Of a DNA stretch of 64,000 nucleotides, positions 22,376 through 34,100 are shown piece after piece. The translations under genes and the position numbers were made by a program. The notes under the pieces are model-generated. The model searched no databases. It was not told the origin of the DNA and worked only from the letters and a program-made list of their open reading frames with translations. Position 1 is the stretch's first letter. Each line of letters starts with the position of its first letter. The DNA comes from Dysidea avara (taxonomy: Eukaryota > Porifera > Demospongiae > Dictyoceratida > Dysideidae), in contig NC_089277.1 of the NCBI RefSeq assembly GCF_963678975.1, positions 20,367,440 to 20,431,439 of the forward strand. Direction: 5' to 3'.

Positions 22376-22760
22376 CTTGCCCAGGATGTGGGTTACAAGG
22401 ACATCAAGGGGCAGTACCCAGCTTTCAAGCAGATATGCCGCTATTGCCTCAAAGTCGGCCATTTTGCTAGGGTTTGCCATGGTCGTCAACAGCACAAGAA
22501 ACCACCAGCTGATAAAGCCATTGCAACTGCAGAAGATCCAGACCTGGAGTCTAATGAGAGGCCACCAGGGCTATCCACTATCAGCCTAAAGCAAGTGGCC
22601 ACAGTAGACTCGGTACCAACCGTGACAGTGCACTTGTATACACACCATGGGTCCTATCGCACCCAAGTACTTCCAGATTAAGGGGCAGACATATCTGCTG
22701 CTGGTGAGCATGTCCTGCCATGACTCAATAAATACAGGGACAACCTTTTACCATCAAAAT
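22376..22760 (+). pseudogene. Gypsy gag zinc knuckles and protease
   Basis: A CPGCG..H-like knuckle is read in one frame near 22380. A canonical CRYCLKVGHFARVC (C-x2-C-x4-H-x4-C) follows at about 22430-22475. The aspartic protease follows with LPD-stop-GADISAAG: the D-T/S-G triad is broken by a TAA at the second position (22679-22681). The paired knuckles resemble those of Gypsy elements related to the invertebrate K02A2.6-type proteins; this is recall, not a search. Confidence 0.65.
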
Positions 22761-22890
22761 TCACACCATGTGCAGCTAATGGACAGAGGATACATGCTAT
22801 TGGAAAGTTGAGCATTCGCTTTCAGCTAGCTGGTAATGAATATGAAGAAGATGTATACATCTTCCCACACTTGAGTGGGGTCATGGATTC

Positions 22891-24000
22891 TTGGAGGGCA
22901 GCCAAGGACTTGAAAATCCTCCCACCACATTATCCCCTACCACCCCCAAAGCTGCCCCTGTAGAATGCAGTGTCAGATCCACAAAAGCCACCAACCCCCT
23001 GCCAAATATGGATGACTTGAAGCAAGAATACCCTACAGTTTTTGATGGCAGGATTACGGCAATGGAAGGAGAAGAATTCCATATATCTCTGACCACAGAT
23101 TCCAATCCCTTCTGTGTCAACACTCCTAGGTCAGTTCCATTCACCTATCGTGGCAAACTTCAGGCAGAGTTAGACTTACTATACAGACACATAGCATTAT
23201 TACACCGGTTATGGAGGCCACAGAGTGGTGTGCTCCCATAGTGGTTGCTCCCAAGAATTCTGATAATATTTGTAAGTGTGTGGATCTCTCCCACCTTAAT
23301 CGTTTTGTGGTCCGAGAGAGGTATCAGTCTCTAATACCAGCTCACGCTGTAGCTGATATCACAGCTAGTGATGCAAAATATTTTACTGTCATTGATGCCC
23401 TAAAGGGATACTACCAATGCCCCCTAGACCAACACAGCCAGCCGCTGACAACATTTATCACACCATTTGGGAGATTCAAATGTCATCGTGACCCCTACGG
23501 AATCTCCTCGATATCAGAGCACTACAACCGCCAGATGACTGAAGCTTTCAAGGGATTGTCAGGCTTAAGACATGTGGTGGATGACTTTGTCATTTATGAT
23601 GGCAACATCACATATCACATTGCTCATGTGAAACAGTTTCTTCAGCACTGTGCGGATAAACACATCGCGCTCAATGCTGAAAAATGTAGCTTCTTCCAAA
23701 CCCAGACATCGTTGCTGGTTCTTGCACTCCAACCAAGGCTACCAGATAGACCCATCCATCACAGAAGCCATCTCAAAGTACCCTGTCCCAACCAACAACA
23801 CAGAACTTTGCTCCTTCATCAGAGTAGTGAACCAGTTGTCCTCCAGCACAAGTGCAGTTGCAACCCTCTTGACACCATTCAGACCTCTGTTAAGCACCAA
23901 GAATGAATTCACATGGTCACCTTGTCATGATACAGCCTTCATAGATGCTAAGAAGTCCCTCACCACTCAGCCCACCTTGGCTTTCTTTCAAACTCACTAA
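22891..24000 (+). pseudogene. Gypsy reverse transcriptase
   Basis: The pre-RT linker (22891-23205) leads after a frame change near 23205 to WCAPIVVAPKNSD, CVDLSHLNRFVVRE, YFTVIDALKGYYQCPLD (first Asp), TFITPFGRFK, and the catalytic VVDDFVIYD, in the place of the Y/F-V-D-D box. LNAEKCSFFQ closes the palm. A second frame change near 23720 leads into the thumb and connection with ELCSFIRVVNQL. The frame breaks again near 23998. Confidence 0.75.
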
Positions 24001-24550
24001 GCTCAGCACCGATGCCAGTTGGCAAGGGCTAGGGTATGTCCTTCAGCAACTACATGGAGGCACATGGTCCTTAGTCGAAGCAGGATCTCGATTTCTTTCA
24101 GACTCTGTGTCTCGGTACACAATAATTGAGCTAGAATTACTTGCAGTTGCTTGGACAGCCACAAAGTGCAAGATATTTCTAGCAGGCCTTCAGCACTTCT
24201 CTGTGGTAACTGGCCACAATCCATTGATCCCCATCCTTAACAATCAGAGATTGGATGAAATCAAAAATCCCTGGCTTCAACGACTCAAGTCTCGCCTAAT
24301 GGCATACAACTTTACTACTCAGTGGATCAAGGGAAAAGGCAACAATGCACCTGATGCCTGTTACGTAACCCAGTTTCAGACCCTCAATGGGATGACTCCC
24401 TTTGTGAATATGACTGCCAACACCACCCAGAGCCCTCAATTACAGAGATCAGAATTCGTCAATGTGATAAACACGACAGGAATCAGCTGCATAACCTATG
24501 TGAAGAACCCACCAAGTACCCAGAGTACCAACAGTTGCACCACACAATAA
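24001..24550 (+). pseudogene. Gypsy RNase H
   Basis: It opens LSTDASWQGLGYVLQQ with the first Asp, then YTIIELELLAVAWTATK with Glu. A position usually D (T/S-D-H) reads TGHNPLIPIL here, so the third acidic residue appears to be replaced by Gly. KGKGNNAPDACY supplies the last Asp. The domain order directly after the RT is normal for Gypsy. Position 24548 ends the frame before integrase. Confidence 0.7.
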
Positions 24551-24568
24551 CCTGGGACTTCCTTAACC

Positions 24569-25310
24569 ATGGCATTCAGCTGCAAGAGACACTATTGGAA
24601 CATTAGAGAGCATCTAACCATAGATGATGGGTTCATTGTATATGGATGTCGCTTGTTGATACCAGCATCAATGCGACAAAAGGTGCTAGCCAACCTCCAC
24701 GAGTCACACCAGGGAGCCATGCAAACAAAAGAAAGAGCCAGATTATCACTGTATTGGCCGGGAATTGACAACAATATTGACAATGTAATCTTGTTGTGTA
24801 AGAAATGTCAGGATCACCTCCCATCCAACTGCAAAGAGCCAATCATGTCTAAACCAAAGCCATCCCAACCATTTCAAGAGATTACTGTAGACTTCGCAGC
24901 TATGGTGGACAGCAATTCCTTATCATGGATGCCTGTCTCACAGACTGCCAGACATTATCCCAATGTGAAACAGCACCTCCACACGGCACTTGGTGATTCA
25001 GTCATTTTGCCGCACTGCAGTTCCAGACATAGTGTGGTCAGATGGTGGGCCACAATTCACCTCCAGGTATTTTAATGATTTTGCCAGTCAGTGGGGATTT
25101 GAGCACAAGACATCATCACCACACCACCCTCAGAGTAATGGTAAGATTGAGGCCACTGTAAACTCCATGAAGAAGATCATTGCATCGTCCTGGGATAACA
25201 GATCAGTGAAACTAAATATTATGTGTGGGGCACTGCTGCAATATCAAAACACACCATCATGCAAAGATGGACAGTCTCCTGCACAGAAACTATATGGTAG
25301 ACCTATATAG
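24569..25310 (+). pseudogene. Gypsy integrase
   Basis: The zinc-binding H..H..C..C region is visible: HESHQGAMQTKERARLSLYW, then LCKKCQDH. The core starts with the ITVDFAAM first-Asp region and is interrupted near 24990 by a frame change. It continues with WSDGGPQFTS (second Asp) and SPHHPQSNGKIEATV (Glu). The C-terminal part ends at a stop at 25308; the remaining Pro/His-rich tail (25600-25890) is only readable in pieces. Confidence 0.75.
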
Positions 25311-26019
25311 GATACACTACCAGCACACTGACGCTTGTTTTCACTGGAGTGGCAATGCAGCACCCTTGAAACTGAACAGTTGGCATAACATACCTTAGCA
25401 CAGGCAGAGTTATATTATAACAGCCATGCCCAAGAACTCCAAGGTATTCAACTGGGATCCACTGTGGCTCTACAGAAATCTCGGACAAAGCTCTGGGACA
25501 TATATGGCACTGTGGTCAATGTTAGTCCTCACTGCAGATACTCAGTGAAGACTCAGAGTGGATGAGTTCTGGTAAGTAATAGAAGATTTTAGGACATCAT
25601 ACACCAGCCTCATTGTGCACCATAACCCTCATCAGATACTCCCACATCCAGATACAACTCCCGCATCCAAACATCCAGATATAGAAATAACCCACATCCA
25701 GATACTCCACCCCATCCAGAAGAGATAACAAGATATCCGAATGACAACCAAGACCTCAAAGCTCTACCACCACCGTCACAAGATCCTCAGATGCCGACGC
25801 AGCACCCACAGACCCCACCACAAGAACTGCATAGATCAGTGCATACCTGTAGACCACAACAACGCCTGATAGAGGATCCACAATGGCCATGATATCAGCA
25901 TGGTTATCCTGTGGATTAAATCATGCTTGGTGGGGGGGATGTAAGAACATGAACTATGAACTATTCTATAGCACTGCACATGCACTAATATGCTCACAAT
26001 TATAACACTAGGACACAAT

Positions 26020-26668
26020 ATGTGACTGGATTTTGGAAAAACAATCCAAATCGCACATTAGAAGTTTCGAGATAAATGGTTTTAAAGAATTGAAGCCAGC
26101 ACAACTCTCCAAGGATAGCAAGCACGCGTATGAAACTCACACAAAAGATGCATCAATCTGTTACCTTTCAGGCCATGTCCAGTACTTGTGGCTGCTTGTA
26201 GAGTTTCCCGCCAAATAAGATAGAAAATCCGAGCAGTTGGATGAGCGAAGTAGTATCACGAGTGCTCACAAAGGGGTGGGGGGTGGGGGGTGACGGGGAG
26301 GGCAAGAGATAGACCTCAAAATGGAGGCAGACCACAATTAGAGTCCAGACACGAGATTACAGGGCTGTGCTGGCTCCCTAGTGGCTGATATGTAGCAAAA
26401 TCAACAGAGAAAATGTCTGGCTAACATTATAAGGCTGTCCACCAGTAAACCACTGATTCTTGCCAAGCCAGGTCCTTCACAAGGCCTGAAACCACCATTT
26501 GAGCACTCCACACCACCCAGAAAAGACATCTGTTAAAACCAGCCTCAAGTAGTTTGAGTAGTATTGAGGGTCAAAACTAGTAGTACCATAGTGTAGCTAT
26601 CCACTGGTGGTGTTAGTTTGATTTTGCCTGATGTGCGATTTGGATCGGTTTTGTAAAATCTGGTCACA
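26020..26668. repeat. TIR element splitting the Gypsy 3' LTR
   Basis: About 40 bp at the left (TGTGACTGGATTTT..., including CCAAATCGCACAT) are the reverse complement of the right end (ATGTGCGATTTGG...CTGGTCACA). Flanks are TA on each side, so a TA target duplication is possible, as for Tc1/mariner-type elements. The inner 61-codon open frame and a GGGG-rich stretch at about 26270-26300 are not recognisable. The terminal TGTGAC is shared with the MITEs at 50171 and 53239. Confidence 0.7.
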
Positions 26669-26768
26669 TATATATGTATGATCATATCTTGTTTTATTGT
26701 GCACTATCACGTGAGAGATAGCTGAATACCTCGTGGCAGATCCGTTCCCTACATCAAAATGTTACCTT

Positions 26769-27977
26769 TTTCTGGGACATTCCCCCAGACTGAGCCTTAC
26801 CACTGACACACTCCTGCTTGCTTTACTAGTAGCAAGTACACAAAAATATTTGGAATTTTCAACTAGAGTAGGGACCATAGCACATCAATAAAAAGTACTG
26901 AAACAAACAGGAGTAGTACACATATTAAACCACAGTAAAACGATCTGAAAGAAATGGTGCAGCATGCCCTAGTTAATCATTTATTGTCTGAAAAGTGAAG
27001 TATCCATTATGCTTCATTGTTGGCTATGTTCAACCCTTTACACAGCAGAACTGTTTGAAAAGCACCTCTACAATCAGAACAGCCACTAAGAAAAATACAG
27101 ACAATTTCCTTTATGAAAAGAAGCCATCACGTGCTACCACCAAATCAACACTTTTCACTGTCAGCAAAGATGAATGGGACACAAAGGAGGACACTGGTAA
27201 GTTCATGAAGAATGCATTGTACGTACTGCAGTCTGCCAAAAGGCACCTCTCAGTGAGGGCTCCGCAACTCCCTCAAAGTGTTGTACAGCCCTCTTTGAAA
27301 CCTTGTTGAAATCTCTAATTTTGAAATATAAAATCTATGAAAATTGTTGCAAAGTTTCATGTATTTCCTGTATACTGCCATATTTGCAGCATCTCGTACT
27401 GTATACTATGTCCAGCATCCCCACAAATTTGCAGAAAACTCAAGAAAAGATTCCACATATTTCCATATACTGCGTATCATGTGATACTACTATTTCAGAT
27501 ATCTAAGATTTCAAATGTTCTTAAATCTTGAAATCTTACCATAAATTGCTTGAAATCTTGCCAAATTGCAATGATTTAAAATCTTGTACAGGATTTTTCA
27601 GAGTAGTGGACCCACCACCCACCTCTCAGGTAGGAGCAACGTCGAATACTGAAAAAAATCAAGCTTGTAGTCTTAGCCACTATTAAGTTACACCTGTCTG
27701 AATTCATCATTCAGTTACTTAGTCAGTCACTTGATCAGTCAGTAGAAAATAAAGTTAAATATATATATATTTTTTTAAATTCTGTAGCAACTTGTTGAAA
27801 GTGTTTTGGGTTGATATGAAGGCTTGTTTATGCTAACCATAACTGCCTCATCGTTGTCAGAGAATATTGAGACTGGTTTTTGGGTGATGTTAGTTCATGG
27901 GCCACACCTACTCCTTTGTGGTCCCTACTATACTGTACTATCGTACTGCATGATTAATTACTCTTGCAAACTTTCAG
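26769..27977. other. Gap upstream of first visible host exon
   Basis: A 104-codon open frame at 26995-27309 (plus) is unrecognised. At about 27520-27600 the phrase AAATCTTG/GAAATCTTG recurs several times. The stretch is probably intron of the modular extracellular gene whose exon starts at 27978; exons further upstream were not found. Confidence 0.4.
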
Positions 27978-28100
27978 ATGTTGATGGATGCACGCATCAT
28001 TTGCACAACTGTACACAAAAGTGTGTAGAACTGGATGGTGGATTTGCTTGTGATTGTAATAAGGGGTATGAACTGGAAAGTGATGGAAGATCTTGTAAAG
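27978..28100 (+). CDS. Host exon: EGF_CA-like module 1
   Basis: A 123-bp phase 1-1 exon reads [16 protein letters not shown], then the [18 protein letters not shown] core with the usual six cysteines and the D-x-D/N-x-C start of calcium-binding EGF modules. Acceptor TTTCAG and donor GTATGC flank it. Confidence 0.8.
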
Positions 28101-31100
28101 GTATGCTGTACTCAAAATTAGTGATTAATGTAAACATGCTTATCATTTGTACAATACTTTGCAATAGATATAGATGAATGTTCTGAGGGACTTTCAAAAT
28201 GTCATCAAGTTTGTAAAAACATAAATGGCAGCTATCAGTGTGATTGTGATGGTGGCTATAGACTGCATGCTGATAACTTCACATGTATAGGTACATACAG
28301 TTGTACAATCATTAATTTTTATCTATTTATATACTCCATCTATGTATTTGGTAGATATTAATGAATGCGATGTTAGAAATGGAGGATGTAGTCAAGTTTG
28401 CAATAACACATTGGGTAACTACAGATGCTCATGCAATGATGGTTTTCAGTTGCAATATGATGGTGTCAGTTGCATTGGTAATTATGATTCATATATCATT
28501 TGTGTTTTGTAATGTTGATCATGATACGGGTACATGTGCACTTGTAGTTGATGATAAAGCTATGTAACCACTGAGTAGCTATAAAAGATATAATTTTTAT
28601 ATATAATTATAACTGTGCTATAGGTCAACAATGTCCACCTTTAATGAAGCCAATAAATGGAAACTATTCATGTAGTGAATTGATAGTCACTGGGTCTACT
28701 TGCAGTTTTCAGTGTGATCGTGGATATCACTTACTTGGTTCTGTACAACGTAGATGCCTTGGTAGTAGCAAATGGTCTGGTAATACCACATCTTGTGAGA
28801 TATTACACTGCACACAACTAACCAATCCCGAAAATGGGATTGTTCTTCTACCTTGTTCCACTGAGCTAAACTCAGCCTGCAGGATCAACTGTCTTCCAGG
28901 ATTTTATACCACCACACCTAATCCTGGTCAACAATGCATTCTGCAATCTGACAATACAGTTGCATGGTCTCCTTCTCCAGTATGTGTAGGTTAGTGAAAT
29001 TTTATTGATACACCTGTGGCGTCACTACGGTATAATTATTATATAACTTTAGTGTTTCACTTCTATGTATCTCAAGTTAATATGTCATGGTAGTTTTAAT
29101 CCTGTAAAAAGTACTGTACACACACAATGCACTTGTATTGAAAGTGTCAAATTTGCTTTAGACAGTGGCATTCACAGAATGCTTTGATATTTGCAATGGA
29201 GTGTTATTCTGGTAAAAGACCATACACACAAAATTTTACAACCAAATTGCTTACTTTGTGACTAACTACAAAATTCTAATTACAGAGTCCATTGTCAAAA
29301 TTACTGAGACATGCATTGCTAGAATTCTTCAGTGGATGCACAGCCCTCAGGAATAATATAATAATCACCTCAATGTTTCATCATCACCTCAGTAATTATT
29401 ACATCATTCCTGAGGAGTGTTTATCCACTGAAAAATCCTAGTGATCAATGATGTAATATTCACCTCGGCTCTACTTGAGTGATTATTATGTACATCATTC
29501 CTTTGGGGTTATTTATCCACCTACGTAGCACTGCATGTCTTACATTAAATTTATTTAGATAATTCTGGTTAAAAACTTTTATTTGTTACACATTTCCTAA
29601 AGTATAAACAAAATAAAGGCAACGCACACAGCATGTTTGTAGTTAAGCCTATCAGTTATATACAATTGTCATCAATTAGGTTTTCTTATTTTATAGAACG
29701 GCAAGGTTGTATTCCAAATCCTTGTAAGCATGGTGGAGAATGTACATATTCTAGAAGCAATACAGTTTCCTGCAACTGTGATCAAAAAAGATATACTGGT
29801 GATTTATGCAATACATTAGTAATTGATGTACCTAAAATTCCAGCAATGGTTGTAAATTCCCCCACTACTCTTTCAATTTCTGCTTGGCCAGACAGAGCAA
29901 TTATTTTGAACATAACAGCAGATAGTGCAGTGAAAGTTATTCCTTCCTCTGTGATGTTCACTGGTATTGTAACAAACAGGGATATTTCAGTAATGGCAAA
30001 AGAGCAAGGGTTATATAAATTGGAGTTCACCATTGATGATCCAACAATAGATTACAAACCTATTCCACCTGCTGTTGTCTTAGCCACCAAGAATCAGAGA
30101 TGTTTCAGACGTAGGAGGATTATGTTAAGACCAGGTTGCTGTCAGGCTACTGAAGTAGAGCTTGGATTAAAGTTTGAATGCCCAAGTAGTGGTGGTAAGG
30201 TTGTATTAACCTCAACGTGTGGCTGGATTACAAATAATGTACCATATTCAGGAGGAATGATTTTTAGCTCTAATAATGGATTTAATATGCCAATTGCTAT
30301 AACAGGAGCCAAATTTCAATCAAAAGAAGACCACATAGACTTAGTTGGCATTAATTTTCGAGATACTTGCACAATGTGCAATACTAGTGGAGGATCAAAT
30401 CACTCCTGCAATACTGCATTCACAGCTGTAAAAGATGTGCACTGCTACCTACATCACGATTCTCTAGCATTCACATACCTCAAAAATTCAATTTCTGTGA
30501 TTCCTAAATGGCTCAAAATTGATGTTTTACAAGGAACTCACAGTCATGATATAAACAGCTACATGGTTAAATTGGTACACTCTGATAGCTTAAATGCAAT
30601 AAAAGAATGTAAATTTATGACTAAAACATCTAAGGGGTTACATTCAGTTTTGATTTACACTGGCCTTTTAAAGGTTCAACTCAACAGACAAAGTAGAAAA
30701 ATTCTACCTGGCACATCTCCAGTTTGTTTTGCTATTAATATTTGTGAAGCAGCAAACACTCCATTCTATTTGAGCATTCCAGATCATGCTCAAAATGTAG
30801 TGGAATCGTATAATTTTATGCATGAATTAAAGATTAAACAATGGGCTGTAAAATTTCACAGTATAGCCATGAGTAGTTCAGCAATGACTGCAGTTTCCCA
30901 CCAAGTCACACAACAAGTTTACTGGAATGGACTAGCTTTCATTTTATCCAAACAGCCAACACTACACATGATTGCCAATATACAGCTTTCTAAATTGATA
31001 CCAAGCAGAGCTGCAATAGCTGATTTAACATTTTCAGGAGACATGTACCTGTCTCACAATAATTTTGATGAAGTAAGTTGCAACTACACTAAACACTTCT

Positions 31101-34100
31101 GTATAAATGTAATTTATTGCAATGTAGTAAATTAAAGCTAACATGTCTTGGTTTGGGTATACAATAAATGCAGTGCAAACCTACGTACTATACTACTGTA
31201 AATGAGGATAATATGCATGATTTAGGAAAAAAGAGAAAATAAACCAGTTTTTTGTTTTTAGTCTTAGCATCATCATTAATTGAAATCCATATGCTTGATT
31301 CAAGTTAGAGTATGCACAAACCAGTCTAGTAGAACACATGAAATGTGATTACATCATAATGGTTCAATATACAATTCATAAACAAGTTCAGCAGGGTTAA
31401 GATCACTAGATCCTTCACAAAGCACAATCATGCTGTGTTCATGAATAGCGCATCAGAGTTCATAAAAATATATATTACACACTCTTGGTTGAAAGTCTTG
31501 TAGTAGAGAGTAGAAAGTAAAAAATTATATTAAAGATGCTATACTGTAGGTTATTGCACAAATCCAGGTATCTGTGCTATTTTAGAGACCTAAGGAATGG
31601 CACAATAATCACCGAGGGCATAGCCTAAGGTGATTATTGTACCATTCCAATGCTCTCTAAATAGTGCAGATACCTGGATTTGTGCACAAACTGATTAGTC
31701 ACGTGGCTCTGGTCACTGCCAGTGATGGAGGCTTCCTGATTGAATTGGTGCTAAAATAACTCACTGTGCTTGAAAATCAAACCCTTTCATTATGCTCAAG
31801 ATTATACTGAAGTGTTGACTGTTATCTTAGAGCACAGTGTATATCTGTAGCTATGACTGCCCTGAATGGTGAATAATCAATAAAGAAACAGTAAAAAAAA
31901 TTAATATTAACATTGATTTCTTGATATGAACTGTTGTAACAATATGTAGTTACTGTATACTGTATTTTTGGCTTACGTATTGCAAATTTTAATTGGAAAC
32001 CTTGAACATCATCTTATTGTGCTTGCATAATGCTTGATACTTTTGCTAGCTTATTATGTGCAAAATAATTATACTGGCATTGTTGGTGTTCACAGAATTA
32101 CTGAAGTACTTTACTATTCAAAGTGCTTGGTAACGGCATTACCAGGCACGGATCTAGGATTTATAAGGGGGGGGGGTTAACTCAAGGTACTTCATCTCTT
32201 GGGTGGGCACACCTTCCCAGCATCCGAAGCATGCTGGAACTAGGGCGTCTGGGGGCATGCCTGCCCAGGAAATTTTAGAAAAATAGATGCTAACATACTG
32301 GAATTTAGAGCCAGACATTTCCACATAAAATGCATATTTCTGCCTGTCAGAGTACCGTAGCTGTATATTTTTAACCATCTCAGCTAAACCCTGACTAGTT
32401 TGCACAATTCAGTGGCGGATACAGGAGGTTGCAATGGTTTCAGTTGAAACCCCCTCTGAGAATAGCACGCGCCCCAAATTTATTAACGACTTGTCGTGTG
32501 GGTGATAAAATCACCATGAGTTATACGTGGTGTGTTATAGGAGGACTTTCTACTGGCGAAACTTTCACTTTTTCCTTTGAGATCGCAATTATGGCATTGA
32601 AAAGTAGGTTGTGACCTTTTTTTTTAGTTTTCAACTTACAGCTAGGCTGAAGTTGAGTGGAATCTGAAACCAGGGGCGGATCCAGACTTATGGAAAGGGG
32701 GGTCAAAAATGAACTGAGGCACTACATTGTTTCTGGTTTGATAAGGTGAGACCAAAAAAAAAAAAAAGGTCACAACCAGTTGACAATAGCTGCCCACCTC
32801 ACCAACCATGAATTTATAGCTGATAAAGTACATAAAAATCCTTAAATAGCTCACTACACACTGCTCTAATACTGTGACTGCTTTATTAGAGTGACTGCTC
32901 TATTAGAATATTTCGAACTTGGTATACTAAAAATTTTTGGAAGGGGGTCAAGAGCCCCCTTTGATCCCCCCTGTATCCGCCCCTGTCTGAAACCCCTCTG
33001 AAATTTTCTAAATCCGCCACTGCAATTTTTTTTTTTTTTAAATCACTCACCATTATCTGCTGTATCCAAGGAATGGATCACCACAGTTTCAGCCTTCTGT
33101 GGTGTGTATAGTTTTGAACTTACAGTGCTAGAAAGGTCTATACTAAAAATAAACTACAGGCACTTGCATTTGCAGCCATAACTTCTGTTTGGATCAGTCT
33201 ACAAAGTTGGAATTTGGCTTACAATGTTCACAATGGATTGGCAGATCAACCAAGGCATAGTTTCCTTGCAGTCACTTGCGCGTAGGCGTATGAAGGCGGT
33301 TTGGTAGAAGAAACGATGACAATCTTGTTTATGTTTACTGCGTCATAAACAAAATTAATGCATGTGACACCCACCCATACTGTTGAAGCTACAAAACGAA
33401 AGAAATGTTTTCAAACTCTCCATGAGCAGGCAAATAAGATGGTATATAGTTTCAAGGTGGCGCTGAACCGATTAAATCCAGCCACACAAAACAATTTGTT
33501 TCAACCCACGCACTTAATGAGCTATTTTAGGGTGGCTCAAAACTTTGCTAGTGTACAACTTAATCTACGTCTTAAAAGCTGTTGTGATAGCCTTTGATAC
33601 TTTAGTTTAGCATACAAAGTTCCATGAAATAACACGCCTTCATTTTTCGCCTATAAGACTCGCAAGTATTAACCTGATTTTTAAAATAACTTGGCCAATG
33701 AACAACCTAGCGCTAAGCCACTTCAGTTCCAACCATTTCTCACCTTGTAGAACAATTCTACGCTTTCTTTTTCTCTGATAACAACATGGAAAGTAGTGAA
33801 AACGCACACCCGTTGGCTACAACATTGGCTAACAACTCCATCAAACCAGAATCGCGAAAATTCGAAACGTACTATTGTAGAGTATCGCTTACCCGATGCC
33901 TATACCAACTTTTGATGGTCTGTGGTGCATAATTTTGAAGTTATTTAGCAAGAAAGGAGACGGTGTGACTAATCAGGGTGCGGTCCGTATAACAGTAATC
34001 ACGTGATGGCAGCTGGTGCCATTTGCCAGTGAATTAACCAGAGTTGTGACAAGCTAATAGTTTTAAAGCGTGAATAACGTTAGGTGTATCAACAAAAGTA

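Larger units (their letters stand above)
22300..26768 (+). mobile_element. Decayed Ty3/Gypsy LTR retrotransposon
   Basis: The plus-strand order gag zinc knuckles, protease, RT, RNase H, integrase is diagnostic for Ty3/Gypsy. A G-rich polypurine tract (GGTGGGGGGGA, about 25930-25940) is followed by TGTAAGAACATG, the likely start of the 3' LTR. That LTR is split by a TIR element (26020-26668) and seems to resume to a CA near 26757. No matching 5' LTR was seen upstream of 22300, so the left end is lost or diverged. Several stops and frameshifts make it inactive. Confidence 0.75.

Noticed and set aside
26995-27309. 104-codon plus-strand frame upstream of the host exons
   Set aside because: No domain, no matching splice phases to exon 27978 (phase 1 in) that I could support.
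31073-31135. Stop at 31133 as the C-terminus of the host protein
   Set aside because: A consensus GTAAGT donor at 31073 and a phase-matched downstream exon explain the sequence better; transcript data would decide.
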